Positions 1 through 6,504 of a stretch of DNA of 8,146 nucleotides are shown piece after piece. The stretch is from assembly GCA_041748075.1 (NCBI GenBank), contig JBGTDX010000048.1, forward strand, positions 1 to 8,146, in the 5' to 3' direction. This DNA comes from JBGSYJ01 sp041748075 (GTDB lineage: Bacteria > Acidobacteriota > Thermoanaerobaculia > Gp7-AA8). The number at the start of each line of letters is the position of its first letter. Positions within the stretch are counted from its first letter, which is position 1. The translations under genes were made by a program, and so were the position numbers. The notes beneath the pieces are model-generated. The model did not search any database. It worked only from the letters and a program-made list of their open reading frames with translations, and was not told where the DNA came from.

Positions 1-2
1 TC

Positions 3-418
3 CCCGCGGCGGCGATCAAGCGGATCGAGGTGCTGCGGGACGGCGCCTCCGCGCAGTACGGTTCGGACGCCATCGCCGGCGTGCTCAACGTGATCCTCAA
101 CGACGCCGCGCACGGCAGCACGTTCGTGGTGCAGGCCGGTGCGTACGCCGACGGGGACGGCGAGCGCACCACCGTGAGCGGGAACATGGGTTTTCCGCTC
201 GGCCCGAACGGTTTCCTCAACGCCACGCTTGAGTACTCCACGTCGGACAAGACCTCCCGCGGTGTAGCGCGTCCCGATGCTGCCTTCGTCGCCAGCGTGG
301 TCGGCGCCGATCAGACTCCCCTCAATGGGCTGGGCCAGCGCTGGGGCGATCCGGAAGTGGAGGTCTGGAAGCTCTTCCTGAACTCCGGCATCAAGGTCGG
401 CGACGAGACCCATATCTC
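3..418 (+). CDS. TonB-dependent receptor, plug-domain end and first barrel strands (5' cut by window; frame lost near 417)
   Basis: This is the N-terminal side of an outer-membrane TonB-dependent receptor, which takes up siderophores, cofactors or oligomers using energy from TonB-ExbBD. Frame 3 is open from the window edge, so the start, signal peptide, TonB box and first part of the plug are missing. Codons 1-35 or so carry the highly typical end of the plug domain: IKRIEVLRDGASAQYGSDAI, then AGVLNVIL. Barrel-like alternating strands follow (TFVVQAGAYADGDGERTTVS, FLNATLEYSTSD). The sense is good up to DETHI (codon ending 416). After that the same frame gives low-complexity Pro/Ser/Thr-rich sequence to a stop at 558-560, which is an out-of-frame reading of the rest of the gene. 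Family assignment is secure; the substrate cannot be read from the sequence. Confidence 0.88.
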
Positions 419-2134
419 AGCTTCGCCGACAATGAGACCCTCTCCGACTTCTTTTACCGCGGCCCCGTTCTCGACCCCAGCCACCGGTTCAACGCCCGCA
501 CCACCCTGCAGCGCGATGCCGACGGGGACTTCCGCCCCGATCCGGCGCCCCAGGCGCTGATCGATGCCATCCGGGCCTCCGGCAAGAACCCGGCGGACTA
601 CCTGGTGGCGGATGCGTCGAGCCCCAGCGGATTCGTTCTCCGCAACCCCGCCTTCACCCGTTTCCCGGGGGGGTACAATCCCAATTTCGGTGCGCTGATC
701 ACCGACATGGCCGGCGTCTTCGGAGCGAGGGGGCAGACGGCGGGAGGGTTGAGCTGGGATGGCCGGGCCCGTTTTGCCGAGAACGAGGTCGAGTACGTGA
801 TCTCGGAGACGATCAACCCGAGCCTCGGCAACCTCTCGCCCGACTCGTTCAAGCCGGGCACGCTGACCCAGCAGGAGACCAGCGGCAATCTCGACTTCGT
901 CAAGCCGCTTGCGGTCGGCGGCCTCGCCTCTCCGCTGAACGTGGCCTTCGGTCTCGAATACCGCGACGAGACTTACAAGATTGGAGCGGGAGATCAGGCC
1001 TCGATCGAAGCGGGACCGACGGCAGCCATCTTCGGTGTCGGATCGGACGGGTTTCAGGGCTTTCCCCTCGAGTCGGCCGGCAGTTTCAGCAGCGAGAGTT
1101 ACGCCGGCTACGTCGATCTGGAGGCGAACCTCACCGACCGATTCACCGGTGGAGTGGCCGTTCGTGCCGAGGACTTCGACGCGTTCGGATCGACCTTCGA
1201 CTGGAAGCTCTCGGGGCGGTTCGATGCGACCGACCGCTTTGCGTTGAGGGGGACCGCCAACACCGGGTTCCGCGTCCCCACGCCCGGTCAGGTTCACACG
1301 CTCAACGTCACCACCAGTGCCGACACCAGCGGCAATCTGATTCCGAGCGGCGTTTATCCAGTGGACCATCCGGTGGCGCTCGCGCTGGGATCGATCCCGC
1401 TGGTGCCGGAGGAGTCGACCAGCTTCACCGTCGGCGTGGTCTTCCGACCGTTCGACAACACCAATGTCACCCTCGACTACTACGACATCAGCATCGACGA
1501 CCGGCTGGCGCTCCAGAACAACGTCATCAGCGAAGCCGACATCCCCATTCTCAGGCAGCGGGGGGTGGCGAACGCTGAGTTGCTCCTGGGCAGCCTCGCC
1601 AATTTCTTCAGCAATGCGTTCGATTCCGACATCACCGGTTTCGACCTGGTGATCACCAGCGACTTCGTCCGTCCGTCCGGGCTCTACACCGTCGATTTCC
1701 GCCACAACTACAACAAGCAGGAAGTCAGTGACGTCGCCCCCGGGACGATCGACGCTTCGCGGGTGTTCGACCTCGAGAACCAGGTGCCGAACAACCGCTC
1801 CACCCTCACCTTGAGCTATCACGGCGGAAAGAGCCTCAGCGGACACGTCCGAGCCAACCATTACGATAGCTGGGAATCCACCGGAGGACTGTTCAGCCCG
1901 GGCGACGCCAGTGACGTCTCCTCCTACGGATCCGAGACCCTGGTCGATGTCGAAGCGCGGTGGGCCCTCAGGGGAGGGTACGAGATCGCCATCGGCGGCG
2001 AGAACGTCTTCGACGTTCTTCCCGATGCCGAGCAGGATCCCGTTCTGCAGTTCCTGGGTGTGAGGCACTCCCTCACTTCCCCCTTCGGGTTCAACGGCGC
2101 GCTCTGGTACGCCAGAGTGTCCTTCAAGCTCTAG
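419..2134 (+). CDS. TonB-dependent receptor, beta-barrel domain (continuation in another frame)
   Basis: This is the rest of the same receptor, read in frame 2. Sense resumes at 419 with SFADNETLSDFFYRGPVLDP, where a barrel strand with the FFYRG loop is expected. It runs unbroken to a TAG at 2132-2134, so the 571 codons here are not an independent gene; an ATG at 605 is internal. Conserved barrel motifs are present: ALRGTANTGFRVPTP (about 1246-1290), PEESTSFTVGVVFRP, and LDYYDISIDDRLALQNN. The C-terminus, GALWYARVSFKL, has the aromatic/hydrophobic alternation of a last strand recognised by the BAM complex. The frame change is either a real disruption or an assembly/sequencing error; the lack of any other lesion over 1.7 kb argues for a recent event or an error. 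No partner gene is visible to suggest the ligand. Confidence 0.88.
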   Translation, partial: SFADNETLSDFFYRGPVLDPSHRFNARTTLQRDADGDFRPDPAPQALIDAIRASGKNPADYLVADASSPSGFVLRNPAFTRFPGGYNPNFGALITDMAGVFGARGQTAGGLSWDGRARFAENEVEYVISETINPSLGNLSPDSFKPGTLTQQETSGNLDFVKPLAVGGLASPLNVAFGLEYRDETYKIGAGDQASIEAGPTAAIFGVGSDGFQGFPLESAGSFSSESYAGYVDLEANLTDRFTGGVAVRAEDFDAFGSTFDWKLSGRFDATDRFALRGTANTGFRVPTPGQVHTLNVTTSADTSGNLIPSGVYPVDHPVALALGSIPLVPEESTSFTVGVVFRPFDNTNVTLDYYDISIDDRLALQNNVISEADIPILRQRGVANAELLLGSLANFFSNAFDSDITGFDLVITSDFVRPSGLYTVDFRHNYNKQEVSDVAPGTIDASRVFDLENQVPNNRSTLTLSYHGGKSLSGHVRANHYDSWESTGGLFSPGDASDVSSYGSETLVDVEARWALRGGYEIAIGGENVFDVLPDAEQDPVLQFLGVRHSLTSPFGFNGALWYARVSFKL

Positions 2135-2143
2135 CGCACTCAC

Positions 2144-2181
2144 TCGTCCGGTTGGGGCTCCTCCGAACCCCAACCGGACGA
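2144..2181 (+). terminator. Perfect 14-bp hairpin just after the TonB receptor
   Basis: The arms at 2144-2157 (TCGTCCGGTTGGGG) and 2168-2181 are exact reverse complements, with a 10-nt loop. The structure begins 10 nt after the receptor stop codon, as expected for a transcript end. No T-run follows, so it is not a textbook rho-independent terminator. It could act as a 3'-end stabilising stem or a bidirectional terminator. The inverted repeat is certain; its role is inferred from position. Confidence 0.65.
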
Positions 2182-2539
2182 AGCTGGTTCGCTCCCATCC
2201 CCGCGGCGGCCGCGCCTTCGCAGTTCATGCGGCGTCTGATCGTGATGATCCGCACCAGTCACCCATCAGGGTCAAGGCTGCAGCCGGAGTGAGCCGACCC
2301 GCCCCTGACGCATTACGCGTCCCAGAAACTCAGCGGTAAAACGAGCGCGCGTCCAATTGGAAGGTGCACAGAATGCGTGGCTCGCCGGCGCGACATGGTC
2401 GACCCCGGTGTCCAACCTCTTGTGGCTCACGCGCTCGTCGCGGACATCATAACGCCACATCTTCCTGGCCGGTGCGGCCTCCAATCAGACGCGCTGGTTT
2501 TACCAACCCCAATTCTGGCTGACCGCACCGACCAAGCTC
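2182..2539. other. Intergenic stretch without a convincing gene; downstream flank of the IS110 remnant
   Basis: These 358 bases lie between the receptor's hairpin and the 3' end of the decayed transposase. They include a GC-rich block near 2200-2216 (CCGCGGCGGCCGCG) and a short palindrome TCCAATTGGA at 2351-2360. Short open frames exist on both strands, but none has recognisable protein sequence or a ribosome-binding site. The right end of the IS110 element should lie here, close after 2540. These elements often lack terminal inverted repeats, so I cannot place the boundary. Confidence 0.45.
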
Positions 2540-3366
2540 TCAAACGAATACTTTTTTCGGCTCGAAGGCGACGCGCCCACGCAGCACGTGAAACGAGGCG
2601 CGCGCCAGCTTGTGCGCGAGCGCTTTGGTCGCGACGATCGAGTTCGTCCTCGCGGCTTTGCGATCGTAAAAGCGCTTCGCCTCAGGATAGAAGCGAACGG
2701 CAAAGTGTGCGGCCTCGACAAAGGCCCATGCGAGGTACTTGTTGCCGTTCTTCGCGTTGTTGTCTGCTTTCTTCTTGCCATTCGACAGCCAGCGGGCCTG
2801 GACACACCGCGCTTAGGAGGCAAAGTCTCCCACGCTCGCGAAGCGGGACATGTCACCCGCCTCGTACATGATCACCAGCGAGAGAATCTCGCCGATCCCC
2901 CATATAGTTCCAAGCAGATGAACTCTTCACGTGGTTTCGCTCTTTTCAGTACGGCCTTTTCCAGAATCCTGATCTGCTCGGTGAGTGCTGCGATCACATG
3001 CAGGGTGCTCGTCATCGCAAGCGCGAGATCGTCGTTGTCGTAGAGCGCGTGGACATCAGCAGCTGTGAGCTTCTTTACCTCATTTGATGTGATTTTCGTT
3101 CCCCGGTTCCTTTGCTCGAGGTTCTGCACGCTCAGGATGTTGGCCGTCCGCTGCTGGACGAGCCTCGCACGCTTTCGCAGAAGATCGCGCACGGCTCGTT
3201 CTTCTCGCGGAGGGACATGCCCGGTCGGCAGGATTCCCAAACGCATCATGTGCGCCAGCCACCACGCATCGTACTGGTCGTCGGAATGCTTGAGGCCTTC
3301 GTACTGCTGGATCGCCGCGGTGTTCACCAGCATGGCGCGAAACTCATGCTCGTAGTACTTTTCCAT
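2540..3366 (-). pseudogene. IS110-family transposase, decayed (N-terminal deletion, frameshift, internal stop)
   Basis: IS110 transposases are DEDD (RuvC-like) recombinases with a C-terminal Tnp domain that carries a catalytic serine. Reading down the minus strand from an ATG at 3366, MEKYYEHEF is followed by NTAAIQQYEGLKHSDDQYDA, WWLAHMMRLGILP, RDLLRKRARLVQQRTANILS and a long helical linker: the second half of the DEDD domain and the coiled region. Sense shifts frame at about 2908, consistent with one base lost from an A-run, and resumes as TIWGIGEILSLVIMYEAGD, MSRFASVGDFAS. There is then an in-frame TAA at 2813-2815 where relatives have Tyr. The frame continues ARCVQARWLSNGKKK, NAKNGNKYLAWAFVEAA, ALAHKLARASFHVLRG and ends at 2540-2542. 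The LSNGKKK serine is the likely catalytic-serine position. The first 80 or so residues of a usual protein, with the first D and the E of DEDD, are absent. A good Shine-Dalgarno (AAGGAG) precedes the ATG, so the natural start may be kept with an internal deletion just after MEKY. It cannot encode an active enzyme. Confidence 0.9.
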
Positions 3367-3640
3367 GGCAGGCTCCTTTCGTCGAAGATGCTATTCAGAC
3401 ACATCGCGACGGTTCTTGCCTGCTAGATGTGTATCAGAGCTTCAGTCAAACCATAGACCCGTCGAACAGTCTGGAAACAGACACGATATCCCGCTGACGC
3501 GGGACTGAAGCTGCGACCCAGAGGCTGTCTCGGTCCACGGCTCGGCCTCGCAGGTCCTTCGCGGACTGTTTAACGACGACTCTACTCACGCTCTCAGGGA
3601 GTTCGCCCGGGTCGCAAGCGAGAAGAGCCGCTAGGTCCAA
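3367..3640 (-). other. Structured non-coding region upstream of the IS110 remnant (possible IS end / bridge-RNA region)
   Basis: IS110 elements carry a non-coding end that encodes a bridge RNA; in IS621 and relatives it lies upstream of the transposase. This stretch is in that position and is full of short dyads. ACACATC/GATGTGT (3399-3405/3426-3432) is separated by 20 nt. GTCTG-GAAA-CAGAC lies at 3469-3482. TCCCGC-TGAC-GCGGGA lies at 3489-3504. GTCC/GGAC flanks TTCGC near 3557-3569. AGCTTCAGTC/GACTGAAGCT (3438-3447/3503-3512) encloses the middle two. The element's outer boundary is not visible, and part of the region is REP-like sequence that recurs at 7931, so how much belongs to the IS is unknown. 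Confidence 0.35.
3438..3519. repeat. REP-like inverted doublet beside the IS110 remnant
   Basis: A 10-bp pair, AGCTTCAGTC (3438-3447) and GACTGAAGCT (3503-3512), faces each other across 55 nt. The inner hairpins GTCTG-GAAA-CAGAC and TCCCGC-TGAC-GCGGGA (3489-3504) sit between or against them. The right arm extends to 3519 (GACTGAAGCTGCGACCC) and recurs inverted at 7931-7947. Two inverted palindromic units with a shared core resemble a REP doublet (BIME). A RAYT gene 4.6 kb away and an adjacent IS110 remnant fit this, since some IS110 elements, such as IS621, target REP sequences. The repeats are seen directly; the REP assignment is inference. Confidence 0.5.
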
Positions 3641-3687
3641 GCCGAAAAACGAAATTCTCTCGAGTCCAAATTCTTCATTTTTCGGCT
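3640..3687. repeat. 10-bp inverted repeat with A5/T5 inner ends
   Basis: AGCCGAAAAA (3640-3649) and TTTTTCGGCT (3678-3687) are exact reverse complements separated by 28 nt. The T-run lies on the inner side of the right arm, so this is not a normal intrinsic terminator. It sits at the edge between the structured region and the orphan coding tail and could mark a former element end. No function is assigned. Confidence 0.5.
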
Positions 3688-3691
3688 CTGA

Positions 3692-3850
3692 CCCCCACGG
3701 CTGACGACGGTGATCCGCGATTGGTACGGCAACGATCCGGAACCGGTTCTGGGCGGCAGCTACGCAAACCTCGGATTCCTCGGGACTGAGCCAGCCGTTC
3801 CGAAAGAAACTGCGCTCGAGGCGCTGAGACGGGCTGGCTGTTTGAGGTGA
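3692..3850 (+). pseudogene. Possible 3' remnant of an unrecognised protein-coding gene
   Basis: Frame 2 is open from just after a TGA at 3689-3691 to a TGA at 3848-3850 and gives 52 residues with protein-like composition: VIRDWYGNDPEPVLGGSYAN, then LGFLGTEPAVPKETALEALR, then RAGCLR. The final segment looks like an amphipathic C-terminal helix. No start codon with a ribosome-binding site is apparent at the front, and the frame begins right at the AGCCGAAAAA/TTTTTCGGCT inverted repeat. The simplest reading is the tail of a gene truncated by rearrangement or insertion. I do not recognise the family, and chance cannot be excluded in GC-rich DNA. Confidence 0.3.
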
Positions 3851-3903
3851 GCCCGTGATTGAACAATTTAGAGAATCTGCGGTTACAGCAAGTTTTGCGG
3901 TAC

Positions 3904-3916
3904 GATCGGCGCGATC
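3904..3916. promoter_or_regulatory. Dyad GATCG-GCG-CGATC in the leader of the complex II operon
   Basis: A 5-bp perfect dyad with a 3-nt centre ends 11 nt before the ATG at 3928, where a repressor could bind or an mRNA hairpin could form. A second short dyad, ATTG-AA-CAAT, lies at 3858-3867. I see no strong -35/-10 pair in 3851-3927, so the promoter is not placed. The dyads are real but short; a regulatory role is only a possibility. Confidence 0.25.
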
Positions 3917-3927
3917 ACTTGCAGCGT

Positions 3928-4698
3928 ATGACCGATTCTGCTGATGTCGTCACCGCTCGCCCTCGGCCGAGATGGGGAACGACCGATCGCCGCGACGCGT
4001 GGTGGGTCGGTCCGACCCTGACATTTCTCGTGCTCAGCGCCTTCGTCGTCTACGCGACATTGCGCGCCCTGATGAATCAATTCTATGAAGCGGGCGAGCT
4101 TCTCTCTCCGTTTTACTCACCGAATCTCGAGGCGTGGACTCCGCTCCCGCAGTGGCTCTCCCCTGCGATACTCATCCTCTGGGCTCCGGGCGGATTTCGC
4201 CTCACCTGCTACTACTATCGAAAAGCCTACTACCGCTCCTTCGCGTTTCATCCTCCCGGCTGCGGCGTGAGCGAAGGCGCGCGGCACGATTATCGCGGCG
4301 AGACCGCGTTTCCTTTCATCCTCCAGAACCTCCACCGCTATCTCCTCTACTTCGCCCTGATTTTCCTTTTCTTTCTATGGCACGACGTCTGGAAGGCGCT
4401 CTGGCCCGACGGCCACTTCGGCATGACGGCCGGCACGATCGTGCTTGCACTGAACACCTCGCTGCTGACTCTTTACACATTCTCCTGTCACTCGCTGCGC
4501 CATCTCGTCGGAGGCAATCTCGACTGCTTCTCCTGCACGTCCTTTTCTCGCACGCGTTACGGCGCGTGGGGAGCTGTGTCGAAGCTGAACGCGAACCACA
4601 TGCTCTGGGCATGGACGAGTCTCTTCGCTGTGATGTTCGCGGACTTCTACGTCTGGATGGTCGCATCCGGACGGCTTACGAACTGGAGAATTCTCTAG
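3928..4698 (+). CDS. sdhC: Complex II membrane anchor, Sdh1 (type F) SdhC-like
   Basis: This is the membrane subunit of succinate:quinone oxidoreductase, which anchors SdhAB and passes electrons to quinone. From the ATG at 3928 it has 256 residues and about five hydrophobic helices (roughly 28-48, 76-96, 136-155, 167-187, 225-246). Signature segments match my memory of the mycobacterial Sdh1 anchor: WWVGP (25-29), LLSPFYSP (58-65), GFRLTCYYYRKAYYRSF (89-105), RGETAFPFILQNLHRY (123-138), SCHSLRHLVGG (186-196) and LNANHM (220-225). Published work on M. smegmatis Sdh1 found a membrane-embedded Rieske-type [2Fe-2S] cluster with His ligands in this subunit. Cys94, His136, Cys187, His188 and His192 are candidate ligands here; I cannot say which four are used. 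An in-frame TTG at 3859 would add 23 residues but gives no family-like sequence. No clear Shine-Dalgarno precedes 3928, so the start is less certain than the gene. Its TAG abuts the sdhA ATG. Confidence 0.88.
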   Translation: MTDSADVVTARPRPRWGTTDRRDAWWVGPTLTFLVLSAFVVYATLRALMNQFYEAGELLSPFYSPNLEAWTPLPQWLSPAILILWAPGGFRLTCYYYRKAYYRSFAFHPPGCGVSEGARHDYRGETAFPFILQNLHRYLLYFALIFLFFLWHDVWKALWPDGHFGMTAGTIVLALNTSLLTLYTFSCHSLRHLVGGNLDCFSCTSFSRTRYGAWGAVSKLNANHMLWAWTSLFAVMFADFYVWMVASGRLTNWRIL

Positions 4699-6504
4699 AT
4701 GGAGAAGTACGAGCGGCATCAGTTCGATGTCGTCGTCGTCGGGGCGGGAGGGGCGGGGCTACGCGCCGCGATCGAGGCGTCGGCCCTCGGTGCGAAGACG
4801 GCTCTGGTTTGCAGGAGCCTCCTCGGAAAGGCGCATACGGTGATGGCCGAAGGCGGCATCGCGGCGGCGCTCGCACACGTCGACTCGCAGGACAACTGGC
4901 AAACGCATTTCAAGGACACGATGAAAGGCGGCGCGATGCTGAACCACTGGCGCATGGCGCAGCTTCATGCGCAGGAAGCGCCCGATCGCGTCCGCGAGCT
5001 CGAACAGTGGGGAGCGGTGTTCGATCGCACCAGGGATGGACGCATTCTTCAGCGCGCGTTCGGGGGACATACCTACAAGCGACTCGCGCACGTCGGCGAT
5101 CGGACAGGCCTGGAGATGATTCGGACCCTTCAAGATCGAGGCGTCCATCAAGGGATCGACGTGTTCATGGAATGTACAGTCGTCGGTCTTCTGAAAGACG
5201 GCGATTCGGTGAGCGGCGCGATCGCGTACTGGCGCGAGAACGGCCGCTTCGTCGTCTTCCGCGCCAAGGCGATCGTCCTCGCGACGGGCGGATACGGAAA
5301 GGCGTGGCAGGTGACGTCGAATTCGTGGGAGTACACGGGAGACGGACACGCCTTCGCGTACGAAGCTGGAGCGGAGCTCATCGACATGGAGTTCTTTCAG
5401 TTTCATCCGACCGGGATGGTGTGGCCTCCCGGCGTGATGGGAATCCTCGTGACCGAAGGAGTGCGCGGCGAGGGTGGAGTGCTGAAGAACAGCGAGGGGG
5501 AGCGTTTCATGTGGCGCTATCTCCCCGAGAACAAGCGAAAGGATTTCGCCGAGACGCCGGAGGAAGCAGAGCGCTGGCTCGACGCGACGCTCGCCGGAAA
5601 ACAGACCGATGCGCGCCGTCCCCCGGAGCTCTCGACTCGCGACAATGTCGCGCGCGCGATCTACACCGAAATCGAAGAGGGCCGGGGCACACCGCACGGC
5701 GGCGCATGGCTCGATATCAGTTGGCAGGATCCCGAGCGGGTGAAGAAGAAACTCCCGGGCATGTATCACCAGTTCAAGGATCTCGCCGATGTCGACATCA
5801 CGAAGGCGCCCATGGAAGTCGGGCCTACCGCGCATTACGCGATGGGCGGAATCCGCGTCGATCCCGATACGGGCGCAAGCACCGTGCGTGGACTCTATGC
5901 GGCGGGCGAGTGCACCGGAGGGATGAACGGCGCGAATCGCCTCGGCGGAAACTCACTCTCCGATCTTCTCGTTTTCGGCCGGCGCGCGGGGATGGGCGCC
6001 GCGCAGTTCGCAAACACGACGAATGGATGGCCGGCGGCTCGCGACGACGAGATCGAATCGCACGCGCGCCGGACGATGGCTCCCTTCGAGCGCGAAGGGG
6101 AAGATCCCTATACGGTCCATCGCGCGCTGCAGGAGATCATGGCCAGGTACGTCGGCATCTTTCGCACGGAGGACGGGCTGCAACAGGGTCTCCGCGAGCT
6201 CGTGGCGCTGAAGGGCCGGCTCGAGAGCACGCACGTCGACGGGTCGGTCATGTTCAACCCTGGATGGCATCTCGCGCGCGACCTCGAAAATCTGATCGTC
6301 TGCGCCGAGGCGACGTGTCGCGCCGCCATCATGCGGAAGGAGAGTCGCGGCGCGCACAGTCGCACCGACTATCCGAAAGACGATGCAGCCCTCGGCAATG
6401 TCAATATCGCGGTGAAACGCGAAGACGGCGAGATGCGAGTCGCGCCGGCGACGAAGCCTTTGATGCCGGACGAGCTGAAAAAACTGTTCGAGGAGACGAA
6501 ATGA
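4699..6504 (+). CDS. sdhA: Succinate dehydrogenase/fumarate reductase flavoprotein subunit
   Basis: This is the catalytic FAD subunit of complex II, which interconverts succinate and fumarate on the cytoplasmic face. It has 601 residues, normal for the family. An N-terminal dinucleotide-binding fold carries GAGGAG (15-20). KAHTVMAEGG (44-53) holds His46, the expected covalent FAD attachment site. The active-site set is complete: FQFHPTG with His236 and Thr238, TEGVRGEGG with Glu253, Arg314 in STRDNVARA as proton-shuttle candidate, His379 in HYAMGG, and Arg414 in GANRLGGNSL. YAAGECTGG (400-408) is the usual FAD-contact loop. The C-terminal helical and capping regions appear complete. It starts directly after the sdhC stop, with GGAGA about 9 nt upstream of the ATG. 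Direction in vivo (succinate oxidation or fumarate reduction) is not decided by sequence; the Sdh1-like context suggests succinate oxidation. Confidence 0.96.
   Translation: MEKYERHQFDVVVVGAGGAGLRAAIEASALGAKTALVCRSLLGKAHTVMAEGGIAAALAHVDSQDNWQTHFKDTMKGGAMLNHWRMAQLHAQEAPDRVRELEQWGAVFDRTRDGRILQRAFGGHTYKRLAHVGDRTGLEMIRTLQDRGVHQGIDVFMECTVVGLLKDGDSVSGAIAYWRENGRFVVFRAKAIVLATGGYGKAWQVTSNSWEYTGDGHAFAYEAGAELIDMEFFQFHPTGMVWPPGVMGILVTEGVRGEGGVLKNSEGERFMWRYLPENKRKDFAETPEEAERWLDATLAGKQTDARRPPELSTRDNVARAIYTEIEEGRGTPHGGAWLDISWQDPERVKKKLPGMYHQFKDLADVDITKAPMEVGPTAHYAMGGIRVDPDTGASTVRGLYAAGECTGGMNGANRLGGNSLSDLLVFGRRAGMGAAQFANTTNGWPAARDDEIESHARRTMAPFEREGEDPYTVHRALQEIMARYVGIFRTEDGLQQGLRELVALKGRLESTHVDGSVMFNPGWHLARDLENLIVCAEATCRAAIMRKESRGAHSRTDYPKDDAALGNVNIAVKREDGEMRVAPATKPLMPDELKKLFEETK

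Noticed and set aside
311..2173. A 620-codon minus-strand open frame antisense to the TonB receptor
   Set aside because: It has no recognisable domain, is rich in Glu/Val/Gly/Arg as expected for antisense of GC-rich code, and the plus strand has clear family motifs.
2500..2856. Minus-strand 118-codon frame ending VGAVSQNWGW
   Set aside because: It is the wrong frame of the IS110 C-terminal domain; the family sequence lies in the neighbouring frame.
3425..3441. AGATGTGTATCAGAG resembles the Nextera mosaic end (AGATGTGTATAAGAG)
   Set aside because: It differs at the eleventh base and diverges after AGAG, and the stretch takes part in a local inverted repeat, so adapter carry-over or a chimeric join is not supported. 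Read inspection would settle it.
3446..3640. Minus-strand 64-codon frame starting MDLAALLACDPGELP
   Set aside because: It starts at TTG without a ribosome-binding site, overlaps the dyads of the structured region, and has no recognisable family.
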